A stretch of 64,000 nt of DNA from Adiantum capillus-veneris (Eukaryota; Streptophyta; Polypodiopsida; Polypodiales; Pteridaceae). Positions 21,455 through 31,426 of this stretch are shown piece by piece. A model generated the notes under the pieces. That model had not been told where the DNA came from. It did not search any database and was given only the letters and a program-made list of their open reading frames with translations. Within the stretch, counting starts at the first letter, position 1, and each line of letters opens with the position of its first letter. Position numbers and translations under genes: made by a program. The stretch is taken from assembly GCA_014529385.2 (NCBI GenBank), contig CM043963.1, positions 96,788,912 to 96,852,911 of the forward strand. Direction: 5' to 3'.

Positions 21455-21869
21455 AAAAGGGTGCTAATAATTGCATTTTTTGGATCGGCTACTTATTGTG
21501 CTTTAATAAGGCAGTGTGACCGGCTACAACATTTTGTTAACATAATACAACACAGCTTTTTATTAATGCTAGTGTGAGCTTTTAGAAAGAGGAGATTGCC
21601 CAATAGTTCCATGAGCTCCATCAAAAGTAACTAGTCGAAGACGTAGTCTAAGAGCCAAGGAGTGGACTCGAGCCCTTGATGCTCCCTCTTGTTCAAATGC
21701 CTACGAAAAACTTATCAAAGATAACAACGGTCACTGGAAATTGATCATGCAATTGTGCTTTCTACAAAAATGCTTGTGGGACATCGTCAATGGCTCGAAA
21801 AGACCCATGAGGTCTAACAACAATAGGTGGACTTGACTTCAAGATGACGAGTTTATTCAATCATTCCTT

Positions 21870-22400
21870 CAAGTAATATGAAGGCTATGCCAACCATTTT
21901 GTAGGCACTCACAAAGGAGATCTCACCCATGGTACAAACTTTGCAAACTACTAGTGAAATGTGGTCAAAGCTCAAAGATATTTTTGATCGAGACTCTACA
22001 ATGCAAGAAGTTATCTTGGTTGGATAGTTATTTTCCATCAAGTTTGAAGCTCAAACTTCCATACAATCATTTTTTATGAAGGTAAAGATTATCCATGGTC
22101 AGTCTTGGCTATGGAAAGCAATACTCACTTAGATGCCTTGGTACTTATGAAGTTGCTTGAAGAGTATAAGATGGTGTCAAAGGAAAATCACTAAGGAAAA
22201 GCTGGATTTTTTTGATGATCTTAGATATTTTCTCATTGAGAAGGAAGACATCCTAGTCTTTCAAGGACTTCAAAAAGTAATGCATAGGTACATGCTGCAT
22301 TGGAAACTAAAAAGAAGTCCCAAAGCCGATGTTACAAACTACAAAAAGCGTAGTCATTTATCTTGGGATTATATATCCAAAGGAAAAGACAAGAGATAAA
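21870..22400 (+). pseudogene. Decayed copia gag fragment
   Basis: The plus strand gives, in broken frames, TSEMWSKLKDIFDRDSTMQ, then FEAQTSIQSFFMKVK and LMKLLEEYKMVSKEN, and finally LIEKEDILVFQGLQ. These follow the order of the UBN2 gag domain of plant copia ('YEMWKKLK...', 'TSIQEFVMKVK', 'LLESLPEEYK', 'LLIEKQDI'). Several stops are present. No protease or later domain follows before the GA module at 22,783. Confidence 0.6.
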
Positions 22401-22540
22401 AAAAGAACAAAGTAAAAGGCAAGCTCATGAGGACAACAATGATGATGTGTTCAAAAGTTCATTGCTTGAAGAATCTTGAATGTGATGTGTTCATAGTTAA
22501 TGAATGCGGATTCTTAGATGTAGTGTCGTCTACAACTCAA

Positions 22541-22782
22541 CTTTTTATGAGGCAAACAATACTCAAGATGACATTTTTTTGGTGACAAGCTATTGGTTGC
22601 AAATCCCTTGTGTATCCAATAAAGAGCCTCTTTTGGGGTAACCAAAATAGGTACTTCATTGACTTGGACTTAGTCTTCCTATATATGTCAACTATGAGAT
22701 GGTGAAAGGGTGTTAAATTTATGCATCTCAAGTGTGAGGTCCCCAACCCACCGACTTGAAAGCCATGATGGGGTCCTTGATG
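22541..22782. other. No recognised content
   Basis: I see no gene or element signature between the copia gag relic and the GA-bearing module. Confidence 0.3.
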
Positions 22783-22855
22783 TAGGTCACGGTTATGGTG
22801 GATGCCAATGAAGAGAATCCATGGTGGGATGGCGTGAAGGTGTAAAGAAGGGAGA

Positions 22856-22903
<48 letters not shown>
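22783..22903 (+). repeat. GA-bearing dispersed module, copy 1
   Basis: GTAGGTCACGGTTATGGTGG through GGGATGGCGTG...AGAAGGGAGAAGA, followed by (GA)n at 22,860-22,902. It is about 90% identical by eye to 24,344-24,491, in the same orientation. Confidence 0.85.
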
Positions 22904-22908
<5 letters not shown>

Positions 22909-22967
22909 ACTTGACACACAATAAAAAAAATGCTATGCTATATTTTTATTCAAATCCTTTTACATGT

Positions 22968-23026
22968 ATGTGTGTGTGTATATATATATATGTGTGTGTG
23001 TGTGTTTTGTGTGTGTGTGTGTGTTT

Positions 23027-23093
<67 letters not shown>
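22968..23093. repeat. Compound TG/TA microsatellite
   Basis: Alternating (TG)n and (TA)n tracts with TTTTG breaks. The TA part (about 23,039-23,093) is nearly all AT and can fold back on itself. Confidence 0.95.
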
Positions 23094-23095
<2 letters not shown>

Positions 23096-24343
23096 ACTAC
23101 TTTGCCATGCAATCTCCACATATAGACTGCAAATGTAGGTGTTGCCCTATGGCACATTCCCACGGGTTAAAACTAAACTAAACTAGGGCTTGGAAACCCA
23201 TCAATCCCCCCTTAAGCCCAAACCATGGACAATGGACTTGGTATAGACCATGGCAGATTTCAATCACCTGAAACTATGAGTAGACACCCCTCCCCCCGAA
23301 AACAACATAGGTGTGTGTGGGCACTTCCCTCAGACAATAATCAGAGTGAGACAACAAGAACTTGACCATTTAAGAGAAATGGGAGGTCTTACCACTTTTG
23401 TATTTTGTGGCAATGTTTATAACCCATAATTTTTTTTGGTATGGTAATAACTAAATATAGATAAGTTAAAAGAAGGCTTTGACTAAAAAAGGTAATTTTG
23501 TTTACAGCAGACAAACCATAAGTCTATTATGACACTGGACAAGGAAGAATATCATTTTGAACTCTGTGGTGATGTATCGAGTGCTTGAAGAAAATTGTCA
23601 AAAAATTACCATTTGTTCAATCTCCATCGAGCTAATCTTGATTATGTGAAGCTCATAAAACTCCATGTTTAAACTCTTGTTCATGAAATTGAATGGTCTT
23701 TGGTGTCGATGATCTCACCAAATGAACAAAAAAAACTCTTTGCTTTTGACCTCACACACTAGAAGCATTACTGCAATGTTTTGAGAGGTTTGAAGACTGT
23801 GGCAAAAGGAAAATTTGCATAGTTTTGATAAGCTTTTTGTTGAGGTCCCTAGAGTAGCCCTTGACACATCATTTTGGAATGCTCTACTACTCACAAAGGC
23901 ATGCAAACAGGCCGACCACCTGCAACTTCGAGCTCTTCTCTGCATTGTTTCAATAGGTTGTCCCTGTGGCACTGAGTTCACCCTCATAGGCTTGAAGCTT
24001 GGAAGGTAGCATTTCAATATGCGTTTTAGAACGCTAAGAGAAATCCAACAGTCCACGCCAACCTGTTGATACGCTCTACCTGGGTTTGCCTTGGAATGAT
24101 AGCACTTGGTGCTGCTACAATCATAGATGGCGGTTTAGAATGCCCTTGTGGGTTGTGCTTGCGCCTCGCTCACCACTTTGGCCTAGCAACATTTTGAAGC
24201 GCCACAGAGCTTCTATGTGACCTTGCTAATGAGATCTATGTCCCCCAGGTCTATTCACTTTTTGTGCAAGCTCACCTAACTACCTACGTTTTGATATGCC
24301 CACCCACGGTTGCCTAGGAGCACCTGGGTGCTCTGATACCTAT
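23094..24343. other. Unassigned intergenic stretch
   Basis: The longest ORF (minus, 24,056-23,715, 113 codons) has no recognisable motif. I found no LTR, TIR or domain signature. It is bracketed by the two copies of the GA-bearing module, so the intervening 1.4 kb may have moved or duplicated with them. Confidence 0.3.
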
Positions 24344-24420
24344 TGTAGGTCACGGTTATGGTGGATGCCAACAAAGAGAAGCCATTGGTGGGATGGCGTG
24401 CAAGTGCAGAGAAGGGAGAA

Positions 24421-24491
<71 letters not shown>
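24344..24491 (+). repeat. GA-bearing dispersed module, copy 2
   Basis: A homologue of 22,783-22,903, with (GA)n of about 65 bp at 24,425-24,490. Outside the shared 120 bp the flanks differ. Confidence 0.85.
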
Positions 24492-24587
24492 AGGAGTCAA
24501 CCAACTCTGAAAATCACTTTATAATTGTCTAAGTGATTTTAGCATTTTCTTTTTTAAAACTATATCAAAATCAAGAAATTTTGACTT

Positions 24588-25411
24588 TAATAATTGATTG
24601 CATTAAAATGATGACTTATTAATTTTTATCTCAACTTTCTTATATTGTGTTTCAACTCTATAAATTACATCACAAGATTTTAAGTTATTTTGCTAATTTT
24701 ATCATTTAATTTGCTATTAAACATTTGAGAATTTTGGCTCTAATAATTGTATAAAATAATGTTTTGATTAAAATAATCTCAACTTTTAAATAGTATATTT
24801 TAACTCTAAAAAATTATCTCATGAGTTTTTAAGTTATTTTGCTGATTTTTTCTTTTAACTTACTATCAAAAACAAAGAATTTTATTCCTACTAAGTATAT
24901 AATTAAACTATTTTAATTTCAGCTTATTAGCAGTTTCTTGAAACTTTTAAAATTATCTCATGGGTTTTAAGTTATTTTGGTAATTTCTTCTTTTATTTAC
25001 TATAAAAATAAATAGATGTGACCCTAATAATTATTTAATTAGAATAATTCTAGATTGGCTTTCTAACAGTGTGTTTCAACTCTTAAAATTATCTCATGAG
25101 TTTCTAAGTTATATTGCTAAGTTTTTCTTTTACTTTATTATTAAAAATACAAAATCATGGCCCCAATATGTATTTAAATTAAATATCTAGTTATAATATC
25201 TATGCTCAAACATTTTAATAGTGTATTTTATCTTTGAAAATTATCTCATGAGCTCATAGATTATTTTGCTAACTTCTCCTTTTAAGAGAGATATTTGACT
25301 CTAATAATGATCAAAATTAGAATTTTCTTTATATAATTACCATAAGTTTCTAGCAATGTGGAAAAAATTCAAAATTTATCTTATGAGTTTCTAATTTATT
25401 TTTCTATAGTT
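24588..25411. repeat. Six diverged AT-rich tandem units (~134-152 bp)
   Basis: The block AAATTATCTCATGAGTTTTT, followed by AAGTTATTTTGCTAA and a T-rich run, recurs at about 24,662, 24,811, 24,950, 25,086, 25,238 and 25,372. Spacing is 149, 139, 136, 152 and 134 bp. Each unit also has a 'CTAATAATTGATTTAATTAAAAT' type segment. The units have diverged, so the array is old. It is possibly a satellite remnant or internal repeats of an element. Confidence 0.8.
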
Positions 25412-25419
25412 TTTCTTAA

Positions 25420-25456
25420 CACTAGTTTGGTGCCAAAACAGGACACGTAAGTGTCC
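25420..25456 (+). mobile_element. Terminus resembling the 46,079 element
   Basis: CACTAGTTTGGTGCC followed by GGACACGTAAGTGTCC matches the end of the element at 46,079 (CACTAGGTTGGTAACC, then GGACATAAAAGTGTCC). The flank is TTAA. No matching right end was found, so this is a candidate end of a related, decayed element extending right. Confidence 0.5.
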
Positions 25457-26504
25457 TTTTTTTACAAATTTAAATTAAATGCTACGTGCATTAGAAAATT
25501 TATTTAAGAAAACCCTCTTGATATTCTTAAATATGTTAGCTAGAGGGTCTTTTAAAAATATAACCTTGCAATTTAGAATCTACCATGATCAAGAACTATA
25601 CTCATCAAGTTGACCCTCGTAAGACTGCGATTGACGGTTCTAACAAAATCGACTTTATAACCTCAAGAAAAATGAAGCGACCTTGTAGAAAATTTTAGGT
25701 GTCTTTTTCACAATTTTGCTATAGATAATGAAAATTTCATGTGCAAAAAAATTGACTTGGGAGTATATAAAATAATGGAAAGTTCTATGTGTTTGATATA
25801 ACCATTTCAAACATATCGTTGTATACAAAGAAAAATATGTTTTTGATGTATTTGCGAGTTTTAGAAAGTGATGCATTGCTTATCCTTTCCATCTACGACT
25901 CAACGTGGGATGTTATAGAAGGGCTTTGGTATGCAACAAGTATTGGATTATTTTAAATATTCAAAACAACATAAGAGAGAACTATGATATGCATTCAAAA
26001 CCTCAAATAATATCAAACTTTCTATGTAGATCAACTAAATGTATCAAAGTACATGGTACATACACAATTGGGGTGCCCAAAACATTGGTTTTAATGTTAT
26101 TATGGAGAACTCAAGATTTTCAAGAGTTTCTCCATGGTAAAAAATTCAAGTTAGAGTTCAAGTAACGAGATTTAATTGAGTTAGGGAGCCTAAAAAATAC
26201 GCAGTTTCTTGGTTTCAACATATAAAGTCCTTTGTAGTTGTCAAATTGCACTAGAATAGCCCCAATTCCATGAGGGAAGATTTGGAAGACCAAAATTATG
26301 CTCTAATTCAACACTTGATCAAGTATGAAATTATGTCTATAACTTGCGTGTGACTTGGAAACTTGTCTTTAAAGTTCATTCCCTTGTTTTGTAGCACTAA
26401 GTGCTAATACTTGGCTTTTATAAACATAAAAAGGGCCATCTCTACAAAACGATATAAGAATTTTAACATTTTTTTGGCAAAATAGGTTGAAATTTTACTA
26501 AAAT
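25457..26504. other. Unassigned AT-rich stretch
   Basis: No domain-bearing ORF is present. ORFs of 73-86 codons here look random. It could be the interior of the element that starts at 25,420. Confidence 0.3.
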
Positions 26505-29500
26505 TTATGACTTAGAACTTATCAAAATTCTATCCATATGGGCCGTTTGGCCATTTGTTGTTGTCTCCATTGCAATTTCTTGAGTATGAATGTCTTTGTC
26601 ACCACAACCTAATATAGAGAAAACCCATAAAATGACACACATTCAAAGAGAACCCAAAAGCTTGTAACACTTGTATCAAAATGGTTGTGTTTAAGGAGAA
26701 AAGACTAACCTCTTGATTTGATAGCGATGTCTTTCTTTGATGCTTTCTTTGTAGTCTCTTTGTCCAAAATAACCGTAGAAGATGTGGATCTCTTACCAGC
26801 ATGCAATTCATACATATCAATCTCCTCCTCCAAACGATTCCCCAAAGGAAATTCTATCCACCATGGATAGATTTCTATCTCGCATTTACTCGATCCATGC
26901 ATGGTAGAAGGAAACATGCATAGAGGAGAGTCACCTACTTTACACCATGCCTTGCAAACACTTGGTATTTCATTAAGCAACTTCTTGACGAAAAGGTGTT
27001 TAAAAACCCTAAATAGACACACATATTCAAAAAAACATTCACATCAACGCACACCAAAAACAATCAAAGCTAAAAAGAGCATTCAATTCACCTAAAAACA
27101 ACACGTTGTGTCGCTTTTTCAAGTTGCATGGATTTATTCTCCTTTGTCTCATTACTACTTTTTCCTGATTTGAGATCCTCTCTTGCATCTCTACTTCTCA
27201 ACATTTGAAACATATACTTACGGGCTTCCAACTTCACACCATCAAAATACTTTCTTAAAGTAGGGTCTAGTGGCATTGTTGGAGGCTCCTCCATGCTTTC
27301 AAGTGAAGATTCAAGTAAGGACATGGCCACGCTTTCAACCCTATCCAAAAAGATTTCTCTCACCCAACCAACTGTCACAGAAATTAACATGCAGAAACAT
27401 GAATTTAGCATTTAGATATACCAATGTCTTCCAATGCTTCTAAATGATAAATTGACTTACCCTTTAAAATCAGCTTCTCTTGTAGGTATCAAGTATTGAT
27501 CCCTTGTAATTCTTGGAGCTTCTAATAGTTTCAAGATTCTAACTCTTTTTTCAGGTTGTAAATCAGAAGTTGCAAGCATTCTAAGTTTCTCCAATGTCAC
27601 ATATGAGTCTTTATCCTCAAATTGTAGGTATCAAGTATTGCTCCCTTGTAATTCTTGGAGCTTCTAATAGTTTCAAGATTCTAACTCTTTTTTCAGGTTG
27701 TAAATCAGAAGTTGCAAGCATTCTAAGTTTCTCCAATGTCACATATGAGTCTTTATCCTTAAATTGTAGGTATCAAGTATTGCTCCCTTGTAATTCTTGG
27801 AGCTTCTAATAGTTTCAAGATTCTAACTCTTTTTTCAGGTTGTAAATCAGAAGTTGCAAGCATTCTAAGTTTCTCCAATGTCACATATGAGTCTTTATCC
27901 TTAAATTGTAGGTATCAAGTATTGCTCCCTTGTAATTCTTGGAGCTTCTAATAGTTTCAAGATTCTAACTCTTTTTTCAGGTTGTAAATCAGAAGTTGCA
28001 AGCATTCTAAGTTTCTCCAATGTCACATATGAGTCTTTATCCTTAAATTGTAGGTATCAAGTATTGCTCCCTTGTAATTCTTGGAGCTTCTAATAGTTTC
28101 AAGATTCTAACTCTTTTTTCAGGTTGTAAATCTGAAGTTGCAAGCATTCTAAGTTTCTCCAATGTCACATATGAGTCTTTACCCTCAAATTGCAAATCAA
28201 ACAATGTCTTTTTCCATTGCTCACCAAGTTTGGGATGTATGCAAAGTAAAACCTGACAAAAGTTTAATTATATATACCTAAATTCTCAAAATGAAAAATA
28301 AGCTCAATTACTTGTCTTATCAAAATAAACATACCTTGCCAATTCTATCCGAAATTCGTTCCTGAATCTTTGACTTCTCCTTTCGTAACGTATCCTCCCT
28401 TTGTTCTCCTATCATAGTCCTTTCAATTGTTTCCATTGCCGATGCAACTTCCTTGTTATATTCAACCTTTACATAACTCACAAATAAAAATTATAATTGC
28501 ATACACCAAATCTATCAATACAAAAAAAGGGTTTTAATAAGTACCTAAAACACAAGACTTGCCAAGTAGCCTCTCAAAAATGGAAACCATGACTCTTTGG
28601 TTCTGCAACGTTTGACTAACTTATTCTCCTCCTCTTTTAAAGACTCAATATACTCCTCTGTATCACTCCCACATATGTCGTTGGTGTTAATTAGCACATC
28701 TTGAAGCAATGGTTTAATCACCGCATGCTCATTTAGCCTATTGCATAAAGAAAGATATAATAACTTATTAATTAAACCTTTGAGAGAACAATGTACAACA
28801 AAAAATACAAAAAAAGATAACTTACACGTTCATGCGTTGCAAAGAAGCAAGAAGGGCTATCTCTGGAACCTTCCTTGGATCTATGAGAGTGCACATAACT
28901 CTCACATGTCTTGATTTATCCTCTTTGAAAAGTTTGGTTATAACTTCCATCCAAGCCTTTGTCCCATGATTCCCCTCCCACACAAAAAACATTTTCTTTG
29001 ACATAAATTTCAAATCTCTTTTTAAGGACACCTCTTTTTCAAACTCCATATCTGCTTCCAGCCACATAGGATCCCAAGAAGCCTTAATGATAACTGTTAC
29101 CAACGTTTCTTCCCCATTGCAAAGACAAGTGGAGACAACAAATGTTCCCTTCTCTGGCATATAGTTCTCTGTAGAAAATTCAATTTTAAGTGAACTGACA
29201 TCTTTTCGGAGACCTCTTACTTTGGCATGTGGTAGTAACCTGCATAGAGGTATGCGAAGACACCTATCAGCTGGCAATACCCTGCAACAAATAACATCAC
29301 CACTTGTAGCCAGCTGGATATTACTTGCTATAAGAGCATTGTTTCCATCTTCATCATCGTCATTTATAACTTCATAGTTTACATCTTTGTCCTACACGAC
29401 ATTTGTTGGTTGAGATAAAGGGTTTGTGTCAACATCGATCTCCTCAACTTCAACAAATACAAAAGCCGGTTTCTTCTTTAAACTTTTGTTGGGACTTTTC

Positions 29501-29547
29501 TTGGCGGGTTTCGACTTTGTTGTCTTCCTCTTTGGAAATTTTCCCAT
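26505..29547 (-). pseudogene. Seven-exon gene with ParB/sulfiredoxin-like first exon; decayed
   Basis: Canonical GT-AG sites give exons at about 29,547-28,826, 28,737-28,545, 28,466-28,335, 28,252-27,461, 27,371-27,092, 27,008-26,710 and 26,608-26,505. Phases agree at five of six junctions; exon 4 to 5 is one base out. Exon 1 starts MGKFPKRKTTKSKPAKK, a Lys-rich likely nuclear signal, then an acidic stretch. It then has RIPLCRLLPHAKVRGLRKDV and, at its end, MFFVWEGNHGTKAWM. This order (R..R..V, then G-N-H-R..A) recalls ParB/sulfiredoxin folds; the usual Arg of GNHR is Gly here. Exons 3-5 are helical and charged, and exon 6 is Cys-containing. Breaks are a TAG in exon 1, a TAG as the last codon of exon 2, and a 142-bp x5 array in exon 4. 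The function is not known to me, and the fold call is inference. Confidence 0.6.
27485..28194. repeat. 142-bp unit repeated five times inside exon 4
   Basis: GGTATCAAGTATTG starts at 27,485, 27,627, 27,769, 27,911 and 28,053, exactly 142 bp apart. The copies differ at only about one to five bases each. Unit length is 3n+1, so each extra copy shifts frame. With a single unit, exon 4 would be 224 nt and would stay open. Confidence 0.95.
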
Positions 29548-29810
29548 TGCAAACCTGCAAGAGAAAAAGCTTCAAATTGTAACCACATTGCTTCAGCACA
29601 ATAAATGAATTCATTGCTTCACCAGAGGTTTCAAACTTGCGTTTGGAAACGTAAGACGCAACCCCATGGTGAGGACACTATGCTCAAATATGCGGACTCT
29701 ATTTTCTTTCTTTTGGCTACCATGCACCGTTACTTACCCTACTCTATTATGGACGCCACAGCCAGAGTTAAATTGTTTTTCTATGCTTGAATGAAGAGTG
29801 TTTTAGATAA

Positions 29811-29940
29811 TATGCACCATACTTAACAAATCCTGCATCATACTTAACAAAGAGTAAACGATCACTTTAATTAACAAAGCCTGCACCATACTTAAAAGAG
29901 CCTGCACCGTACTTAACAGAGGCTGCTTCTGTTGCAAGTG
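29811..29940. repeat. ~21-bp tandem motif CCTGCACCATACTTAACAAAG
   Basis: Five imperfect copies of TGCACCATACTTAACAAAG lie at 29,811-29,925, one with an inserted segment. The array is upstream of the minus-strand gene's start and could be promoter-side repeats. Confidence 0.75.
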
Positions 29941-30339
29941 AAAGTGTTTCTTTTCTTGTCGAATGAAAGGATTGTAAGCTGACCATCACTAAGGGCCAAA
30001 TGACAGTATGTCACCATGTAAGTTATTTTTCTAGCTAAGAATAGCATTGCCTTATGATCAGATATGAACATTCCTATGGTAACAGTATTTCCATCACCTT
30101 AAAAATAACTCTTCTTAAAGAAAAGGTTTTTCCAAATCATTGTGCAAAACGCGCACTCTACATAAACTATTCTCCCACAAACTCCATGTCATGCATATGA
30201 CAACATCGCAATTTTGGATTATACCTCCTTGCCTAGCCCCGTCTCTACAAAAGCCAATGTCCTGCTAACTGTGCATCACACATTGAAGTTTTAAGTATTA
30301 TTTACCTTGTCTAGCCCTTTTATATGACTCGCAAATGTT

Positions 30340-30560
30340 GATGTGATAGCAAACCGGGCTGCAACAATTTTCGTGCTGCGGACTAAATCTGCAATAGTAT
30401 CCGGGCTGCAACAGTATCAGCGCTGCGGATTGGCTGCACTGCGAACTGGTTGCACTGCCAACTGACAGAAAATCTGCGAACTGTCTTGACTGAAACCTGC
30501 AAGCTGTGAATTGTCTTGACTGAAAACCTACAAACTAAAGATCTTAGCAAACAAAAAATC
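30340..30560. repeat. Degenerate CTGC-rich repeats
   Basis: GGGCTGCAACA, GCTGCGGA and CTGCGAACTG recur, and TGTCTTGACTGAAA appears twice (30,482 and 30,512). There is no ORF of interest. Confidence 0.6.
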
Positions 30561-31142
30561 TGTTGCGGACTGCTCTGTGCGAACACCTGTAAAACGTCAA
30601 CTGCAAAACGTATGTGCTGCTACGAATGAGTATGCTTAGCTCCTCCAAACGTATCCTCAGCTGGCTTCTCTAAGTAGCATTTCCAAATGCAAACCTTCAA
30701 GCCTTCGAGGACTATCCCTCTCTAGTTCCAAGCTCACGTCTCACCGGAGCTCTCAACAATGCATTTCCAAACACAACCACAAAAGCATTGGTGAGCACGA
30801 GAAAGAAACCTCTCTCACCAGCGTTCTGAGGTTTGTTTTTCCAAATGAAACAACAAAACCCTTGGTGAACAGATGAAAACAAAATAGTTCATTTCCCCAC
30901 ACCGGCCTTGATAGAATAGCGTTTCTAAATGCAATAACAGAGACCCCTGTGAGCAGTTCTTGAAGAACAAAGTGTTTCTACAAAGTGTCGTAGGAACAGA
31001 GACCTGGTGCTTGTCAAGAGATTGAATTTTGCACAATATTATTTAAAATTTGAAAATGATTTGTAAAGAAAAATGCTTTAAATCTTTAATGAGCATAGAC
31101 CAAAAGGAAATGTTTTAGAATTTAAGTGAACATAAATCAGAA

Positions 31143-31345
31143 GCTTCTTTCCTCGTAAATTGTGACATAAGCTTTTACTTTCCTCGTGAATTGTGATAGA
31201 AGTTTACTTTCTTGTTCTTTTATCTCTCATGGATTGCGTGAACTTTTTAAATACCATCTTATTTATTACTCATGGTACGTCCCTATCAAACAGATGAGTG
31301 CACGAACTTTTTAGATACCATCCCATTTATTACTAATGCCAATCT
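31143..31345. repeat. Short direct duplications ahead of the transposase gene
   Basis: CTTTCCTCGTAAATTGTGA (about 31,149) recurs as CTTTCCTCGTGAATTGTGA (about 31,180). GAACTTTTTAAATACCATC (about 31,240) recurs about 72 bp later as GAACTTTTTAGATACCATC. They sit just upstream of the transposase frame. Confidence 0.8.
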
Positions 31346-31426
31346 TTTTCTCGACATTTTCCCAAGGCTCAAGAAAATGATTCCTATGGATCTAGCTTTG
31401 GATATTAAAAGCGAACCTATCTTGTC

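Larger units (their letters stand above)
29604..31020. repeat. Inverted and direct copies of a 'TTTCCAAATGCAA...GGTGAGCA' repeat
   Basis: A degenerate ~45-bp motif of the type GCATTTCCAAACACAACCAC...CATTGGTGAGCA occurs near 30,675, 30,760, 30,836 and 30,923. It occurs inverted near 29,620-29,660 (CACCAGAGGTTTCAAACTTG, CGTTTGGAAACG). The pair could be the ends of a MITE-like element of about 1.4 kb, or subterminal repeats of a larger one. It fills the spacer between the two divergent genes. Confidence 0.55.

Noticed and set aside
22537-22919. Ser/Leu-rich ORFs across GA/CT tracts
   Set aside because: They arise from reading (CT)n as Ser-Leu repeats. The same applies at 10,663-10,998, 19,313-19,543, 24,276-24,532, 52,068-52,292 and 57,386-57,643.
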